Below, in pieces: positions 41,816-49,205 of a stretch of 64,000 nt of DNA; position 1 is the stretch's first letter; every line of letters starts with the position of its first letter. The notes beneath the pieces were generated by a model. That model was not told where the DNA came from, made no database searches, and was given only the letters and a program-made list of their open reading frames with translations. Both the position numbers and the translations under genes were made by a program. Source of the stretch: Nitrospirillum viridazoti CBAmc (GTDB lineage: Bacteria; Pseudomonadota; Alphaproteobacteria; Azospirillales; Azospirillaceae); NCBI RefSeq assembly GCF_000730165.1, contig NZ_CP022111.1, forward strand, positions 1,798,001-1,862,000, in the 5' to 3' direction.

Positions 41816-42247
41816 ATGAAGACCGCCGCGCTGCTGCTTCTCGGTTCCACGCTTCTCGCTGCCGGTTGCGCCACCCAGCCGCTGACTCCTGAGGACGCCA
41901 TCCACTACGCCGCCGCCGTGGCGCCGGACGTCTATTCCGACACCTACATCCTGGATGTGGTCGCGACCGGCCGGCAGAACGGCCGCATCTTCCTGAATTC
42001 GCAGGCGGATTATCGCGACCCGCACAATCTTTCGATCGAGATCCTGCCGGGCGCCCTGCCCGCCTTCAAACAGGCCTACGGCGAGGATGCCGACGCCCAT
42101 TTCAAGGGCCACCGCATCACCGTGCTGGGTGAGGCGCGGCGCGTCACCATCTGGTACCTGAACCAGAGCGGTGAACGCACCGGCCAATCCTACTACCAGA
42201 CCCACATCGTGGTGTCCGACCCGGATCAGATCAAGATCGAGTCCTGA
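41816..42247 (+). CDS. Small lipoprotein of unknown function
   Basis: A 143-residue lipoprotein: signal MKTAALLLLGSTLLAAGC with the lipidated cysteine at residue 18. The mature part begins TQPLTPEDAIHYAAAVAPDV, then predicts beta strands (DVVATGRQNGRIFLNSQ, HRITVLGEARRVTIWYLN, HIVVSDPDQIKI) resembling a small OB-like or beta-barrel fold. No family is recognised. It is 110 bases after the transporter gene, preceded by a GCGCCGGC/GCCGGCGC hairpin (41763-41790), and probably has its own promoter. Confidence 0.75.
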   Translation: MKTAALLLLGSTLLAAGCATQPLTPEDAIHYAAAVAPDVYSDTYILDVVATGRQNGRIFLNSQADYRDPHNLSIEILPGALPAFKQAYGEDADAHFKGHRITVLGEARRVTIWYLNQSGERTGQSYYQTHIVVSDPDQIKIES

Positions 42248-42345
42248 CGGACCTATATCGCCTTCCTATTCCGCCTGACGCCTTGCCATTCCCGCATCCC
42301 TTCGGGGAAGCTGGACGCGGGACTTGGTGACGGAAGGATGCCCTC

Positions 42346-42963
42346 ATGGCGGATGCGGATGCGATACCCGCCCCAATGATTGTGCCCACCCTGGGCGACG
42401 GCGTCGTCATCCTGCGGCCCTTGCGCCTGGACGATGTCGTCGCCCGCCTGGCCCTGGGCCGCGATCTGGAAATCCACCGCCTGATGGGCTGGGACGGCAG
42501 CGGCGCACCGGCGGGCTACACCCAGGCCGACGCCGACCTGTGGATGGCCGACCAGTTGAAGTTCCCCTACAGCTGGGCCATCGCCCTGCCGGAGCCGGGG
42601 GTGAAGGGCCCGGACGGCTCCTTGCCGGATCGGATGATCGGCAGCGTGCGCCTGGGCGGGGTGAACGACGCGCTGGCACCAGGCCTGCGCACCGCCAGCC
42701 TGGGGATAGGGCTGCTGGATCCGGGCGTGCTGGACCGGGGCCTGGGCATGCGGGCCATGCGCCTGCTGTTTCCCTATGCCTTTGGCCCTCTGGGCCTGCA
42801 CCGCATCGGCCTGCGGGTGCTGGCCATCAACACCCGCGCCGTCCATTGCTATGAAAAGCTGGGCTTCCAGATCGAGGGGCGGGAGCGGCAGACCTATTCC
42901 CTGCTGGGCCAGTGGCACGACAGCCTGGTCATGGGCCTGCTGGCTCAGGAATACCGGGTCTAA
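42346..42963 (+). CDS. GNAT family N-acetyltransferase (RimJ/RimL-like)
   Basis: A 205-residue acetyltransferase. The fold starts with VILRPLRLDDVVARLALG; the acetyl-CoA loop is in the region GIGLLDPGVLDRGLGMRAMRLL (parts LDRGLGMRAMRLL), and the C-terminal strand-helix reads LGLHRIGLRVLAINTRAVHCYEKLGF in parts NTRAVHCYEKLGF. RimJ/L-type enzymes acetylate amino ends of proteins or small amines. GGAAGGATGCCC precedes the ATG. It converges with the glutathione peroxidase gene; a G10 tract lies between them. Substrate unknown. Confidence 0.88.
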   Translation: MADADAIPAPMIVPTLGDGVVILRPLRLDDVVARLALGRDLEIHRLMGWDGSGAPAGYTQADADLWMADQLKFPYSWAIALPEPGVKGPDGSLPDRMIGSVRLGGVNDALAPGLRTASLGIGLLDPGVLDRGLGMRAMRLLFPYAFGPLGLHRIGLRVLAINTRAVHCYEKLGFQIEGRERQTYSLLGQWHDSLVMGLLAQEYRV

Positions 42964-42991
42964 CGCCAAATCTCATGCCGCTGGCACCCCC

Positions 42992-43001
42992 GGGGGGGGG
43001 G
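42992..43001. repeat. G10 homopolymer between convergent genes
   Basis: Ten consecutive G preceded by CCCCC, in the 42-base gap between the acetyltransferase and peroxidase stops. Such tracts vary in length, but this one lies outside coding sequence. Confidence 0.8.
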
Positions 43002-43005
43002 AGGT

Positions 43006-43488
43006 TCAAGCCCCCAACGCCGCCTGGATGGCCTTTTCCAGCTGTTCCGGCTTGGCCAGGGGGGCGTAGCGCTTCACCTTGCCATCCTTGCCCACCAGGA
43101 ACTTGGTGAAGTTCCACTTGATGGACTTGCTGCCCAGGAAGCCGCGGGCGCGGGCCTTCAGGTGTTCATACAGCGGCTCGGCCTTGTCACCGTTAACCTC
43201 GACCTTGGCCAGCACCGGGAAGGTCACATCGTAGGTCAGGGAGCAGAAGTTCTGGATTTCCTGAGCATCGCCCGGTTCCTGCTGGCCGAACTGGTTGCAG
43301 GGGAAGCCCAGGATGACCAAGCCCTGGTCCTTGTACTTGCGGTACAGGGCTTCCAGCCCCTTGTACTGCGGTGTGAAGCCGCACTTGCTGGCGACGTTGA
43401 CCACCAGCACGACCTTGCCCTTGTAGGCCGCCATGTCCACCGGGCCGCCGGCCGCGTCCCGCACCGTGTAGTCGTAAACCGTGGCCAT
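43006..43488 (-). CDS. Glutathione peroxidase family protein
   Basis: A 160-residue cysteine-type glutathione/thioredoxin peroxidase. The catalytic cysteine is in NVASKCGFT (Cys36), glutamine in GFPCNQFG, and Trp/Asn in IKWNFTKFLV, giving the complete tetrad. Length is standard for monomeric bacterial GPx, which mostly use thioredoxin and reduce hydroperoxides. The ribosome site GGGGGAAGG precedes the ATG at 43486-43488. Single gene, opposite to the acetyltransferase. Confidence 0.95.
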   Translation of the reverse strand: MATVYDYTVRDAAGGPVDMAAYKGKVVLVVNVASKCGFTPQYKGLEALYRKYKDQGLVILGFPCNQFGQQEPGDAQEIQNFCSLTYDVTFPVLAKVEVNGDKAEPLYEHLKARARGFLGSKSIKWNFTKFLVGKDGKVKRYAPLAKPEQLEKAIQAALGA

Positions 43489-43603
43489 GGCCTTCCCCCG
43501 TTTTCCGCGCTGGCGGGAAGCCCCCGGAGTTCTGCGCCCCTAGGGATTCCCGATCGTCCCGCGAGGCTACAGGAATAATTATATTGTGCGCAAGGTAATT
43601 TGA

Positions 43604-43996
43604 TTACACCAGCATGTTGACGGAGCTGATCTGCCCGCCCTGGCCGCCACCGTTGCTGGCGCCGCTGGCGTCGCTGTCCTGCTGAACCGCTCTTCCCGGA
43701 GATCCGCTGCCGCTGGCCGACTGGGTGGCCGACTGAGTAGCCGGTGTGGTGGTCGTGGTGGTGGAGCCGTCGGAATAGGTGACGGTGGTCGTGGTCGATC
43801 CGTCTGACGCCGTGGTGGTGACCGTGCTGGTTACCGTCTTGGTCGAGGAACTGCCGCTGGCGCCGCCAGCCGACCCGCTGCCGTCGGAGGACGCCGCGGA
43901 CGACGAAGACGATGCGCCGCTGGACGCCGCCCCACCACCCTGCAGCAGGGAGCTGAGCGAGACGGTCATGTTGGTGCCGGACGAAATGCTGGTCAT
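43604..43996 (-). CDS. Ser/Thr/Gly-rich low-complexity small protein
   Basis: A 130-residue protein of almost only Ser, Thr, Gly, Ala and Val, with runs such as SSSSSAASSDGSGS and TTTTVTYSDGSTTTTTT. It begins MTSISSGTNMTVSLSSLLQGGG and ends GGQISSVNMLV; there is no classical signal peptide and no membrane segment. The composition resembles secreted linkers or adhesins but no family is recognised. The ATG at 43994-43996 was chosen because the upstream frame has a different, Arg/Pro-rich composition and overlaps the divergent region. Reading frame reality is moderately supported by the uniform composition. Confidence 0.55.
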   Translation of the reverse strand: MTSISSGTNMTVSLSSLLQGGGAASSGASSSSSAASSDGSGSAGGASGSSSTKTVTSTVTTTASDGSTTTTVTYSDGSTTTTTTPATQSATQSASGSGSPGRAVQQDSDASGASNGGGQGGQISSVNMLV

Positions 43997-44226
43997 GGCG
44001 TTAGCCCCCAATTGGACATGAGATAGGCGCGGAAGACGTCTCCGCAGAATCACAGGGGGCCAGGGTGATGCCGCCCCGGAGCCGCCGCCAGCGGCAAGAG
44101 GGCATGCAGTCCGCTTGCAAATCGCGCGACAGCCTTTGGCCCGTTCGCCGTTGCGGACGGCGATCGTTTGCATCACCGCGATGAAATGATCGATCCAGGC
44201 GGCGGATACGCGTGGCGATGGCCCCA

Positions 44227-44262
44227 GTCACACGCTATATTCATCAGGATATAGCGTGTGAC
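44227..44262 (+). promoter_or_regulatory. ModE-type operator upstream of modA
   Basis: Perfect 14-base arms GTCACACGCTATAT and ATATAGCGTGTGAC with an 8-base spacer. The inner CGCTATAT...ATATAGCG matches the known ModE operator pattern. It ends 22 bases before the chosen modA start, ideal for repression by molybdate-bound ModE. Confidence 0.85.
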
Positions 44263-44284
44263 TGCAACGCGAGGGGGCAAGACA

Positions 44285-45100
44285 ATGCATGAAATGTGGA
44301 GCCGGCGGATGCTGGGTCGGCTGGCTATGGCCGGCGCGGTGGCGGCGGTGATGGCCCTGGGCCCCCATACCGCCCTGGCCCAGGGCACCGGCCCCCTGGT
44401 GTTCGCCGCCGCCAGCCTGAAGAACGCGCTGGACAACGCCAACGCGGCTTTCGTCGCCGGCGGCGGGGCCAAGGCCACCGTCACCTATGCCGCCAGTTCC
44501 GCGCTGGCCAAGCAGATCGAAGCAGGCGCCCCCGCCGACGTGTTCATCTCGGCCGATGATGACTGGATGGACTATCTGGCGGGCAAGGGGCTGGTCCAGC
44601 CGGCCACCCGGCGGGACCTGCTGGGTAACGACCTGGTGCTGGTGGCCCCCGCCGATGCCAAGACCACCATCGAGATCAAGCCCGGCTTCGCCCTGGACCA
44701 GGCGCTGGATGCCGCACAGAAGGGGGGCCGCCTGGCGGTGGGCGACCCGGCCGCCGTGCCCGCCGGCAAGTACGCCAAGGCCGCCCTGCAAAAGCTGGGC
44801 GCCTGGGACAAGGTGCAGGACCGATTGGCCCCGGCGGAGAATGTGCGCGCCGCCCTGGCGCTGGTGGCCCGGGGGGAAGCGCCGCTGGGCATCGTGTACA
44901 AGACCGACGCGGTGGCGGAACCGGGCGTGCGCATCGTCGCCACCTTCCCCGCCGACAGCCACGCGCCCATCCTCTATCCCATCGCCCTGGCCAAGGAGGC
45001 CACCAACGCCCAGGCGCGGGCCTTCCTGGATTTCTTGGCCGGCCCCAAGGCGCGACCCCTGTTCGAGGCCCAGGGTTTCACCGTACTGTCGGCGAAGTGA
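44285..45100 (+). CDS. modA: Molybdate ABC transporter substrate-binding protein
   Basis: A 271-residue periplasmic molybdate/tungstate-binding protein. The signal peptide ends near HTALAQ (about residue 31). The ligand pocket starts with VFAAASLKNALD, continues with YAASSALAKQIEAGAPADVFISADD and includes the late ALVARGEAPLGIVYKTDA (each part shown under 20 residues: AASSALAKQIEAGAP, VARGEAPLGIVYKTDA). ATG 44285 is behind GAGGGGG; a GTG at 44258 lies inside the operator. First gene of modABC under a perfect ModE palindrome. Confidence 0.93.
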   Translation: MHEMWSRRMLGRLAMAGAVAAVMALGPHTALAQGTGPLVFAAASLKNALDNANAAFVAGGGAKATVTYAASSALAKQIEAGAPADVFISADDDWMDYLAGKGLVQPATRRDLLGNDLVLVAPADAKTTIEIKPGFALDQALDAAQKGGRLAVGDPAAVPAGKYAKAALQKLGAWDKVQDRLAPAENVRAALALVARGEAPLGIVYKTDAVAEPGVRIVATFPADSHAPILYPIALAKEATNAQARAFLDFLAGPKARPLFEAQGFTVLSAK

Positions 45101-45124
45101 TTCCTTCCTGACCACTCGGCCCTC

Positions 45125-45826
45125 ATGAACGACTTCGGTTTTGGTCCGGACGAGGTGGCGGCCATCCATCTCAGCCTGAAGGTGGCCATCTGGGCCACCT
45201 TGGCGTCGCTGCCCCCCGGCATCGCCGTGGCCCTGGCGCTGGCCCGCGGCCGGTTCTGGGGACGGGACCTGCTGAATGGTGTCGTCCACCTGCCCTTGAT
45301 CCTGCCCCCTGTGGTGACGGGCTATGCCCTGTTGCTGCTGATGGGGCGCCAGGGCTGGGTGGGCAAGCCCCTGGCCAGCATCGGCATCGTCTTCGCCTTC
45401 AATTGGACGGGCGCGGCGCTGGCCGCCGGCGTCATGGGCTTCCCCCTGATGGTGCGGGCCATCCGCCTGTCCATCGAGGCGGTGGACACCAGGCTGGAGC
45501 AGGCGGCCGGCACCCTTGGGGCCCCACCGCTGTGGGTGTTCGCCACCGTGACCCTGCCCCTGATGCTGCCCGGTGTGCTGGCCGGCGCGGTGCTGGCCTT
45601 CGCCAAGGCGCTGGGCGAATTCGGCGCCACCATCACCTTCGTCTCCAATATCCCCGGCCGCACCCAGACCCTGTCGGGCGCCATCTACGCCTATACCCAG
45701 TCGCCCGGCGGCGACGCCGGCGCCCTGCGCCTGGTGGCGGTCTCGGTGGTGCTATCGCTGATGGCGTTGCTGCTGTCGGAAGCGCTGGCGCGCAGCGTCA
45801 GCCGGCGCATCAGCGGGGTGGCGTGA
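45125..45826 (+). CDS. modB: Molybdate ABC transporter permease
   Basis: A 233-residue inner-membrane permease with five to six helices. The ABC-contact loop is EQAAGTLGAPPLWVFATVTLP (parts EQAAGTLGAPPLWVF). It is the size and shape of ModB-type permeases. The gene starts 24 bases after modA and its stop abuts the modC start codon without a spacer, so translation is coupled. Confidence 0.94.
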   Translation: MNDFGFGPDEVAAIHLSLKVAIWATLASLPPGIAVALALARGRFWGRDLLNGVVHLPLILPPVVTGYALLLLMGRQGWVGKPLASIGIVFAFNWTGAALAAGVMGFPLMVRAIRLSIEAVDTRLEQAAGTLGAPPLWVFATVTLPLMLPGVLAGAVLAFAKALGEFGATITFVSNIPGRTQTLSGAIYAYTQSPGGDAGALRLVAVSVVLSLMALLLSEALARSVSRRISGVA

Positions 45827-46927
45827 ATGAGCGCGCCGCCCGCCCTTGACCTTGATGTCACCCTGCGCCAAGGCGCTTTCGACCTGGTGGCGCAAGTGAC
45901 GGCCGGCCGGGGCCTGACCGTGCTGTTCGGCCAGTCAGGCTCAGGCAAAAGCACCCTCATCGACCTGGTGGCGGGGCTGAAGCGCCCGGATAGGGGCCGC
46001 ATCGCCGTGGACGGCGTGCCGCTGGTGCACACCGCGGCCGGCCTGTGGCTGCCACCCCACCGCCGCCGCGTCGGCTATGTCTTCCAGGAGGCGCGGCTGC
46101 TGCCCCACCTGACGGTGCGGCAGAACCTGCTCTATGGCCGCTGGTTCGCCCGCCGCCATGTGACGGCGGAGGCGCCAACGTTGGACTCGGTGACCGACCT
46201 GCTGGGCATCGGCCCCTTGCTAGGCCGCCGCCCGGCCGGCCTGTCGGGCGGGGAAAAGGCGCGCGTGGCCCTGGGCCGCGCCCTGCTGGCCGCCCCGCGC
46301 ATCCTGCTGATGGACGAACCGCTGGCAGCCTTGGATGAGGCGCGCAAGGCCGAGATCCTGCCCTATCTGGAACGGCTGCGCGACCATGCCGGCCTGCCCA
46401 TCCTGTACGTCACGCATGCGGTGGCGGAAGTGGCGCGCCTAGCCACCACTGTGGTGATGGTGGACCAGGGGCGGGTACGCGCGGTGGGTGCCCCCGGCAC
46501 CCTATGGTCCCGCCCCGACCTGATGGACCTGACGGGCGGGGCGGAGGCGGGGTCGCTGCTGGACGCCGTGGTGGGGGGACGTACCGCCGACGGGCTGTTC
46601 CATCTGGACACGGCCGCGGGTCGCATCCTGGTCCCCCACCTGCCGCCCCACCTGACGTCGGGCGCCCGCACCCGCCTGCGCATTCCCGCCCGCGACGTGC
46701 TGCTGTCCGACAGGGCGCCGCAGGGCCTGTCGGCCCTGAACATCCTGCCCGGCATCGTCGCCGACGTGCGGGATGACGCGGACGGCAGCCGGGTGGTGCG
46801 CCTGGAATGCGTGGGCGCCCCGGTGCTGGCCCGCGTCACCCGCACCAGCGCCGACGCACTGAGCATCACCCCCGGCCAACCGCTGTGGGCCATCGTCAAG
46901 GCGGTTGCCCTCGACCAGGGAAGTTAA
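45827..46927 (+). CDS. modC: Molybdate ABC transporter ATPase
   Basis: A 366-residue ATPase. Walker A is GQSGSGKST (35-43), the signature is LSGGEKARVALGRAL, and Walker B is ILLMDEPLAALD. The C-terminal third is the TOBE (molybdate-binding) domain, with ARTRLRIPARDVLLSD and RLECVGAPVLARVTRTSADAL segments. It follows modB directly. The stop overlaps the stop of the convergent PD40 gene by 4 bases. Confidence 0.95.
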   Translation: MSAPPALDLDVTLRQGAFDLVAQVTAGRGLTVLFGQSGSGKSTLIDLVAGLKRPDRGRIAVDGVPLVHTAAGLWLPPHRRRVGYVFQEARLLPHLTVRQNLLYGRWFARRHVTAEAPTLDSVTDLLGIGPLLGRRPAGLSGGEKARVALGRALLAAPRILLMDEPLAALDEARKAEILPYLERLRDHAGLPILYVTHAVAEVARLATTVVMVDQGRVRAVGAPGTLWSRPDLMDLTGGAEAGSLLDAVVGGRTADGLFHLDTAAGRILVPHLPPHLTSGARTRLRIPARDVLLSDRAPQGLSALNILPGIVADVRDDADGSRVVRLECVGAPVLARVTRTSADALSITPGQPLWAIVKAVALDQGS

Positions 46928-47907
46928 GGCAAGGGTTCGTAGCTGACGAAGGCGAAGCGCTGGCTGTCCGGCGACCATGAATTGACGTTGAGGGAGCCCT
47001 GGCCGCCGAAAAAGGTCAGCAGGCTGCGGATTGGGGCATCGGCCTTGGGCGCGCCGTCGCCCGGCAGGTCCATCAGGCGCAACTGCACGCCCGGAATGCG
47101 CCCATCATGCGTCCTGGTGCCGGCGGGGAAGGACAGCATCAGCAGATGGCGTCCATCCGGCGAAGGGTGGGGAAACCAATCCTCCAGCGCGTCGTGCGTC
47201 ACCCGCTGTGCCCGCGACTCCTTGGGACCCGCGCCATCGGCCGGCAGGCGCCAGATGTCCCAGCCGCCCTGCCGGTCGGAGTTGATGTAGATCCAGCGCC
47301 CGTCGGGGCTGTAGTCCGGGCCGTCGTCGCTGGCGGCGATGTTGGTCAGGCGCTGTTCGGCGCTTCCATCCACCGGGCCGTCCACCGGCACGCGGTAAAG
47401 GTTGTAGGTCTGCGCGCCGTCGCGCTTGGCGACGAAAGACAGCCACTGGCCGTCCGGCGACCAGCCGTGGAAATAGCTGGGTGTCGCGGGCGTCATGCGC
47501 CGCGCTTCCCCGGTCCTGGCCACGCCGTCCTTGCCCACGACATAGACGAAGCTGTCGCGCATGGATCCCACCCCGCAGGATGCGGCGATCTTGTCCCCAA
47601 TGCGGGTATAGGCCTTGTCGTTGTTGCAGCGCAGGTCGCCCATGGAGATGGCCTTCGGATGACCGGCATCCGGCCCCGCCACCGGGATGCGGTAGAGGAC
47701 GCCCTGGCTGTTGGCCAGCAGCGACTGGCCATCCGGCGCCCAGTTCGGCGCTTCCCACACCGTATCGTCGGTGAACAGCACCGTGGTCTTGCCGCTGGCG
47801 ACGTCGAACAGGGTGATGCGGCTGCGGAAATGATCATTGTCGTCCGCATGGGCGATGACGGCCGTGGCCATGGCGGCGACGAATGTCGCGAAGCCGGCGA
47901 AACGCAT
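46924..47907 (-). CDS. PD40/TolB-like beta-propeller protein, exported
   Basis: A 327-residue periplasmic propeller. Signal peptide MRFAGFATFVAAMATAVIAHA is followed by at least four WD40-like PD40 blades: APNWAPDGQSLLANSQG, FHGWSPDGQWLSFVAKRDG, GPDYSPDGRWIYINSDRQG and FPHPSPDGRHLLMLS, ending with SWSPDSQRFAFVSYE. The start at 47905-47907 has the ribosome site GGAGGT. Proteins of this type often sit beside TonB receptors or peptidases in carbohydrate loci and may bind or relay ligands. A GACAACGTTGTC palindrome lies 63 bases upstream. It is in a convergent pair with modC. Confidence 0.85.
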   Translation of the reverse strand: MRFAGFATFVAAMATAVIAHADDNDHFRSRITLFDVASGKTTVLFTDDTVWEAPNWAPDGQSLLANSQGVLYRIPVAGPDAGHPKAISMGDLRCNNDKAYTRIGDKIAASCGVGSMRDSFVYVVGKDGVARTGEARRMTPATPSYFHGWSPDGQWLSFVAKRDGAQTYNLYRVPVDGPVDGSAEQRLTNIAASDDGPDYSPDGRWIYINSDRQGGWDIWRLPADGAGPKESRAQRVTHDALEDWFPHPSPDGRHLLMLSFPAGTRTHDGRIPGVQLRLMDLPGDGAPKADAPIRSLLTFFGGQGSLNVNSWSPDSQRFAFVSYEPLP

Positions 47908-47969
47908 GGGTGTACCTCCTGCCAATTCTTATGGTGGGAGGGATAGCACGAGGGCCGCGCGGCGTCTTC

Positions 47970-47983
47970 TGACAACGTTGTCC
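47970..47983 (-). promoter_or_regulatory. LacI-type operator upstream of the PD40 gene
   Basis: TGACAACGTTGTCC contains the same perfect 12-bp palindrome GACAACGTTGTC as the TonB-receptor/halogenase promoter at 23520-23531. Confidence 0.6.
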
Positions 47984-48001
47984 AGCTGGCCGCTTGCGAC
48001 C

Positions 48002-48349
48002 TTAGGCGCCGGGTGGCCGCAGGCGGCCGGCCAAGCCGGCGCGGATGTCGGCCGTGGCCTCGGCCGCCGCCTTTTCCATGGCGCGATAGGCCGCCACCAA
48101 TTCCTGCCCGAACTCGGTCAGGGCGGCGCCGCCGCCCCCGCCGCCGCCCACCTGGGTGGTGACCGAGGGCTGGGCGAAGGTTTGGTTCAGGGCGTCCACC
48201 AGCTGCCAGGCGCGGCGGTAGGACATGCCCATGGCCCGCCCGGCGGCGGAGATGGAGTGGTGCTCGGCGATGGCTTCCAGCAGACGAATCTTGCCGGGGC
48301 CGACGGCGCCCTGGTCACCGAAATCAATGCGGAGGGTGAGGCGGTTCAT
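48002..48349 (-). CDS. ModE-type DNA-binding protein without molybdate-binding domain
   Basis: A 115-residue winged-helix protein matching the N-terminal half of ModE: RIDFGDQGAVGPGKIRLLEAI, helix-turn-helix HSISAAGRAMGMSYRRAWQL (residues about 31-50), and the wing GGGGGGGAALTEFGQELV. The C-terminal TOBE domains of full ModE are absent, so molybdate sensing must come from elsewhere. It is the natural candidate to bind the palindrome at 44227-44262. The gene is about 4 kb from that site and read in the opposite direction to modABC. Annotated widely as ModE-like or LysR-type HTH. Confidence 0.9.
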   Translation of the reverse strand: MNRLTLRIDFGDQGAVGPGKIRLLEAIAEHHSISAAGRAMGMSYRRAWQLVDALNQTFAQPSVTTQVGGGGGGGAALTEFGQELVAAYRAMEKAAAEATADIRAGLAGRLRPPGA

Positions 48350-48447
48350 GGGTGCGCATTGAATCGCGGGTGGCGCCCGCCCGCAAGGGGCATGCGCGGG
48401 GCCGAACGGAAAACCGTCACGGCCATAAAACCCGGGTAAAAAGCCGA

Positions 48448-48487
48448 TTGATAGTTTAATCCAACTATATTAGTTTGTTTAAACTAT
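48448..48487 (+). promoter_or_regulatory. PadR promoter with tandem operators
   Basis: Two sites of the form TAGTT-N6-AACTA lie at 48452-48467 and 48471-48486, 19 bases apart; the second overlaps the padR start codon (48486). Nested within a larger inverted repeat ATAGTTTAA...TTAAACTAT. TTGATA (48448-48453) is a candidate -35 element. Confidence 0.6.
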
Positions 48488-49196
48488 GAAAGCGGAACTC
48501 CTCATCCTGGGCGTGCTGCAGGGCGGCGACCTGCACCCCTATGAAATCAAGCGGCGGCTGACGGCGGCCCATGTCGACCATTACATCGACGTGGACGTGG
48601 GCACGCTGTACTACGCCGTGCGCAGCCTGGCGCGCGACGGCCTGATCGAGGCCAAGGGCGTGGAGGCGGTGGCCCGTGGGGGCGAACGCACCACCTATGG
48701 GCTGACGCCCGCCGGCCGCGCCCGGTTCCACGCCCTGATGGCGGAACGGCTGGCCGACGTCTCGCCCCGCTATCACCCGCTCTATCCCGCGCTGATGTTC
48801 CTGCACCACGCCGATCCCGACGCGGTGGCGGACGCGCTGCGCCACCGCCTGGCGGTGCAGCGGGACTATCACCGTCCCCTGAAGGCGTTGGCGGACTATC
48901 TGGCGCCCGTCCAATCCACGGGCATGCGGGCCATCCTGGAAAACGGCCTTGCCCACCTGGAAACGGAGAACGCATGGCTGGCCAAGCTGGTGGAAACCAT
49001 CGAGGCGGGCGACATCCGGCCGCCCGACTATGACCGGGCACGCCTGATGGGACTGTTTCCGACGGGCCAGCCGCCCCTGCCCCCGGAATACACCCAGGCG
49101 CCACCACCAGCACCCCCGCCGCCGGTACCCCCACCACCGGCGGCCAAGACCAGACGTTCCCGGGCGGCCAAGACCGCCAAACCCCCGTTGTCCTGA
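48486..49196 (+). CDS. PadR family transcriptional regulator
   Basis: A 236-residue PadR regulator: winged helix with LLILGVLQGGDLHPYEIKRRL (parts LGVLQGGDLHPYEIKRRL), VDVGTLYYAVRSLARDGLIEA, and TYGLTPAGRARFHALM. The C-terminal helical dimer domain follows, then an unusual Pro-rich, Lys/Arg-rich tail (PPPAPPPPVPPPPAA, KTRRSRAAKTAK). No ribosome site is seen before the ATG, which lies inside an operator. It precedes an MFS efflux gene by 9 bases and is probably its repressor. Confidence 0.9.
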   Translation: MKAELLILGVLQGGDLHPYEIKRRLTAAHVDHYIDVDVGTLYYAVRSLARDGLIEAKGVEAVARGGERTTYGLTPAGRARFHALMAERLADVSPRYHPLYPALMFLHHADPDAVADALRHRLAVQRDYHRPLKALADYLAPVQSTGMRAILENGLAHLETENAWLAKLVETIEAGDIRPPDYDRARLMGLFPTGQPPLPPEYTQAPPPAPPPPVPPPPAAKTRRSRAAKTAKPPLS

Positions 49197-49205
49197 GGCA
49201 AGCGC

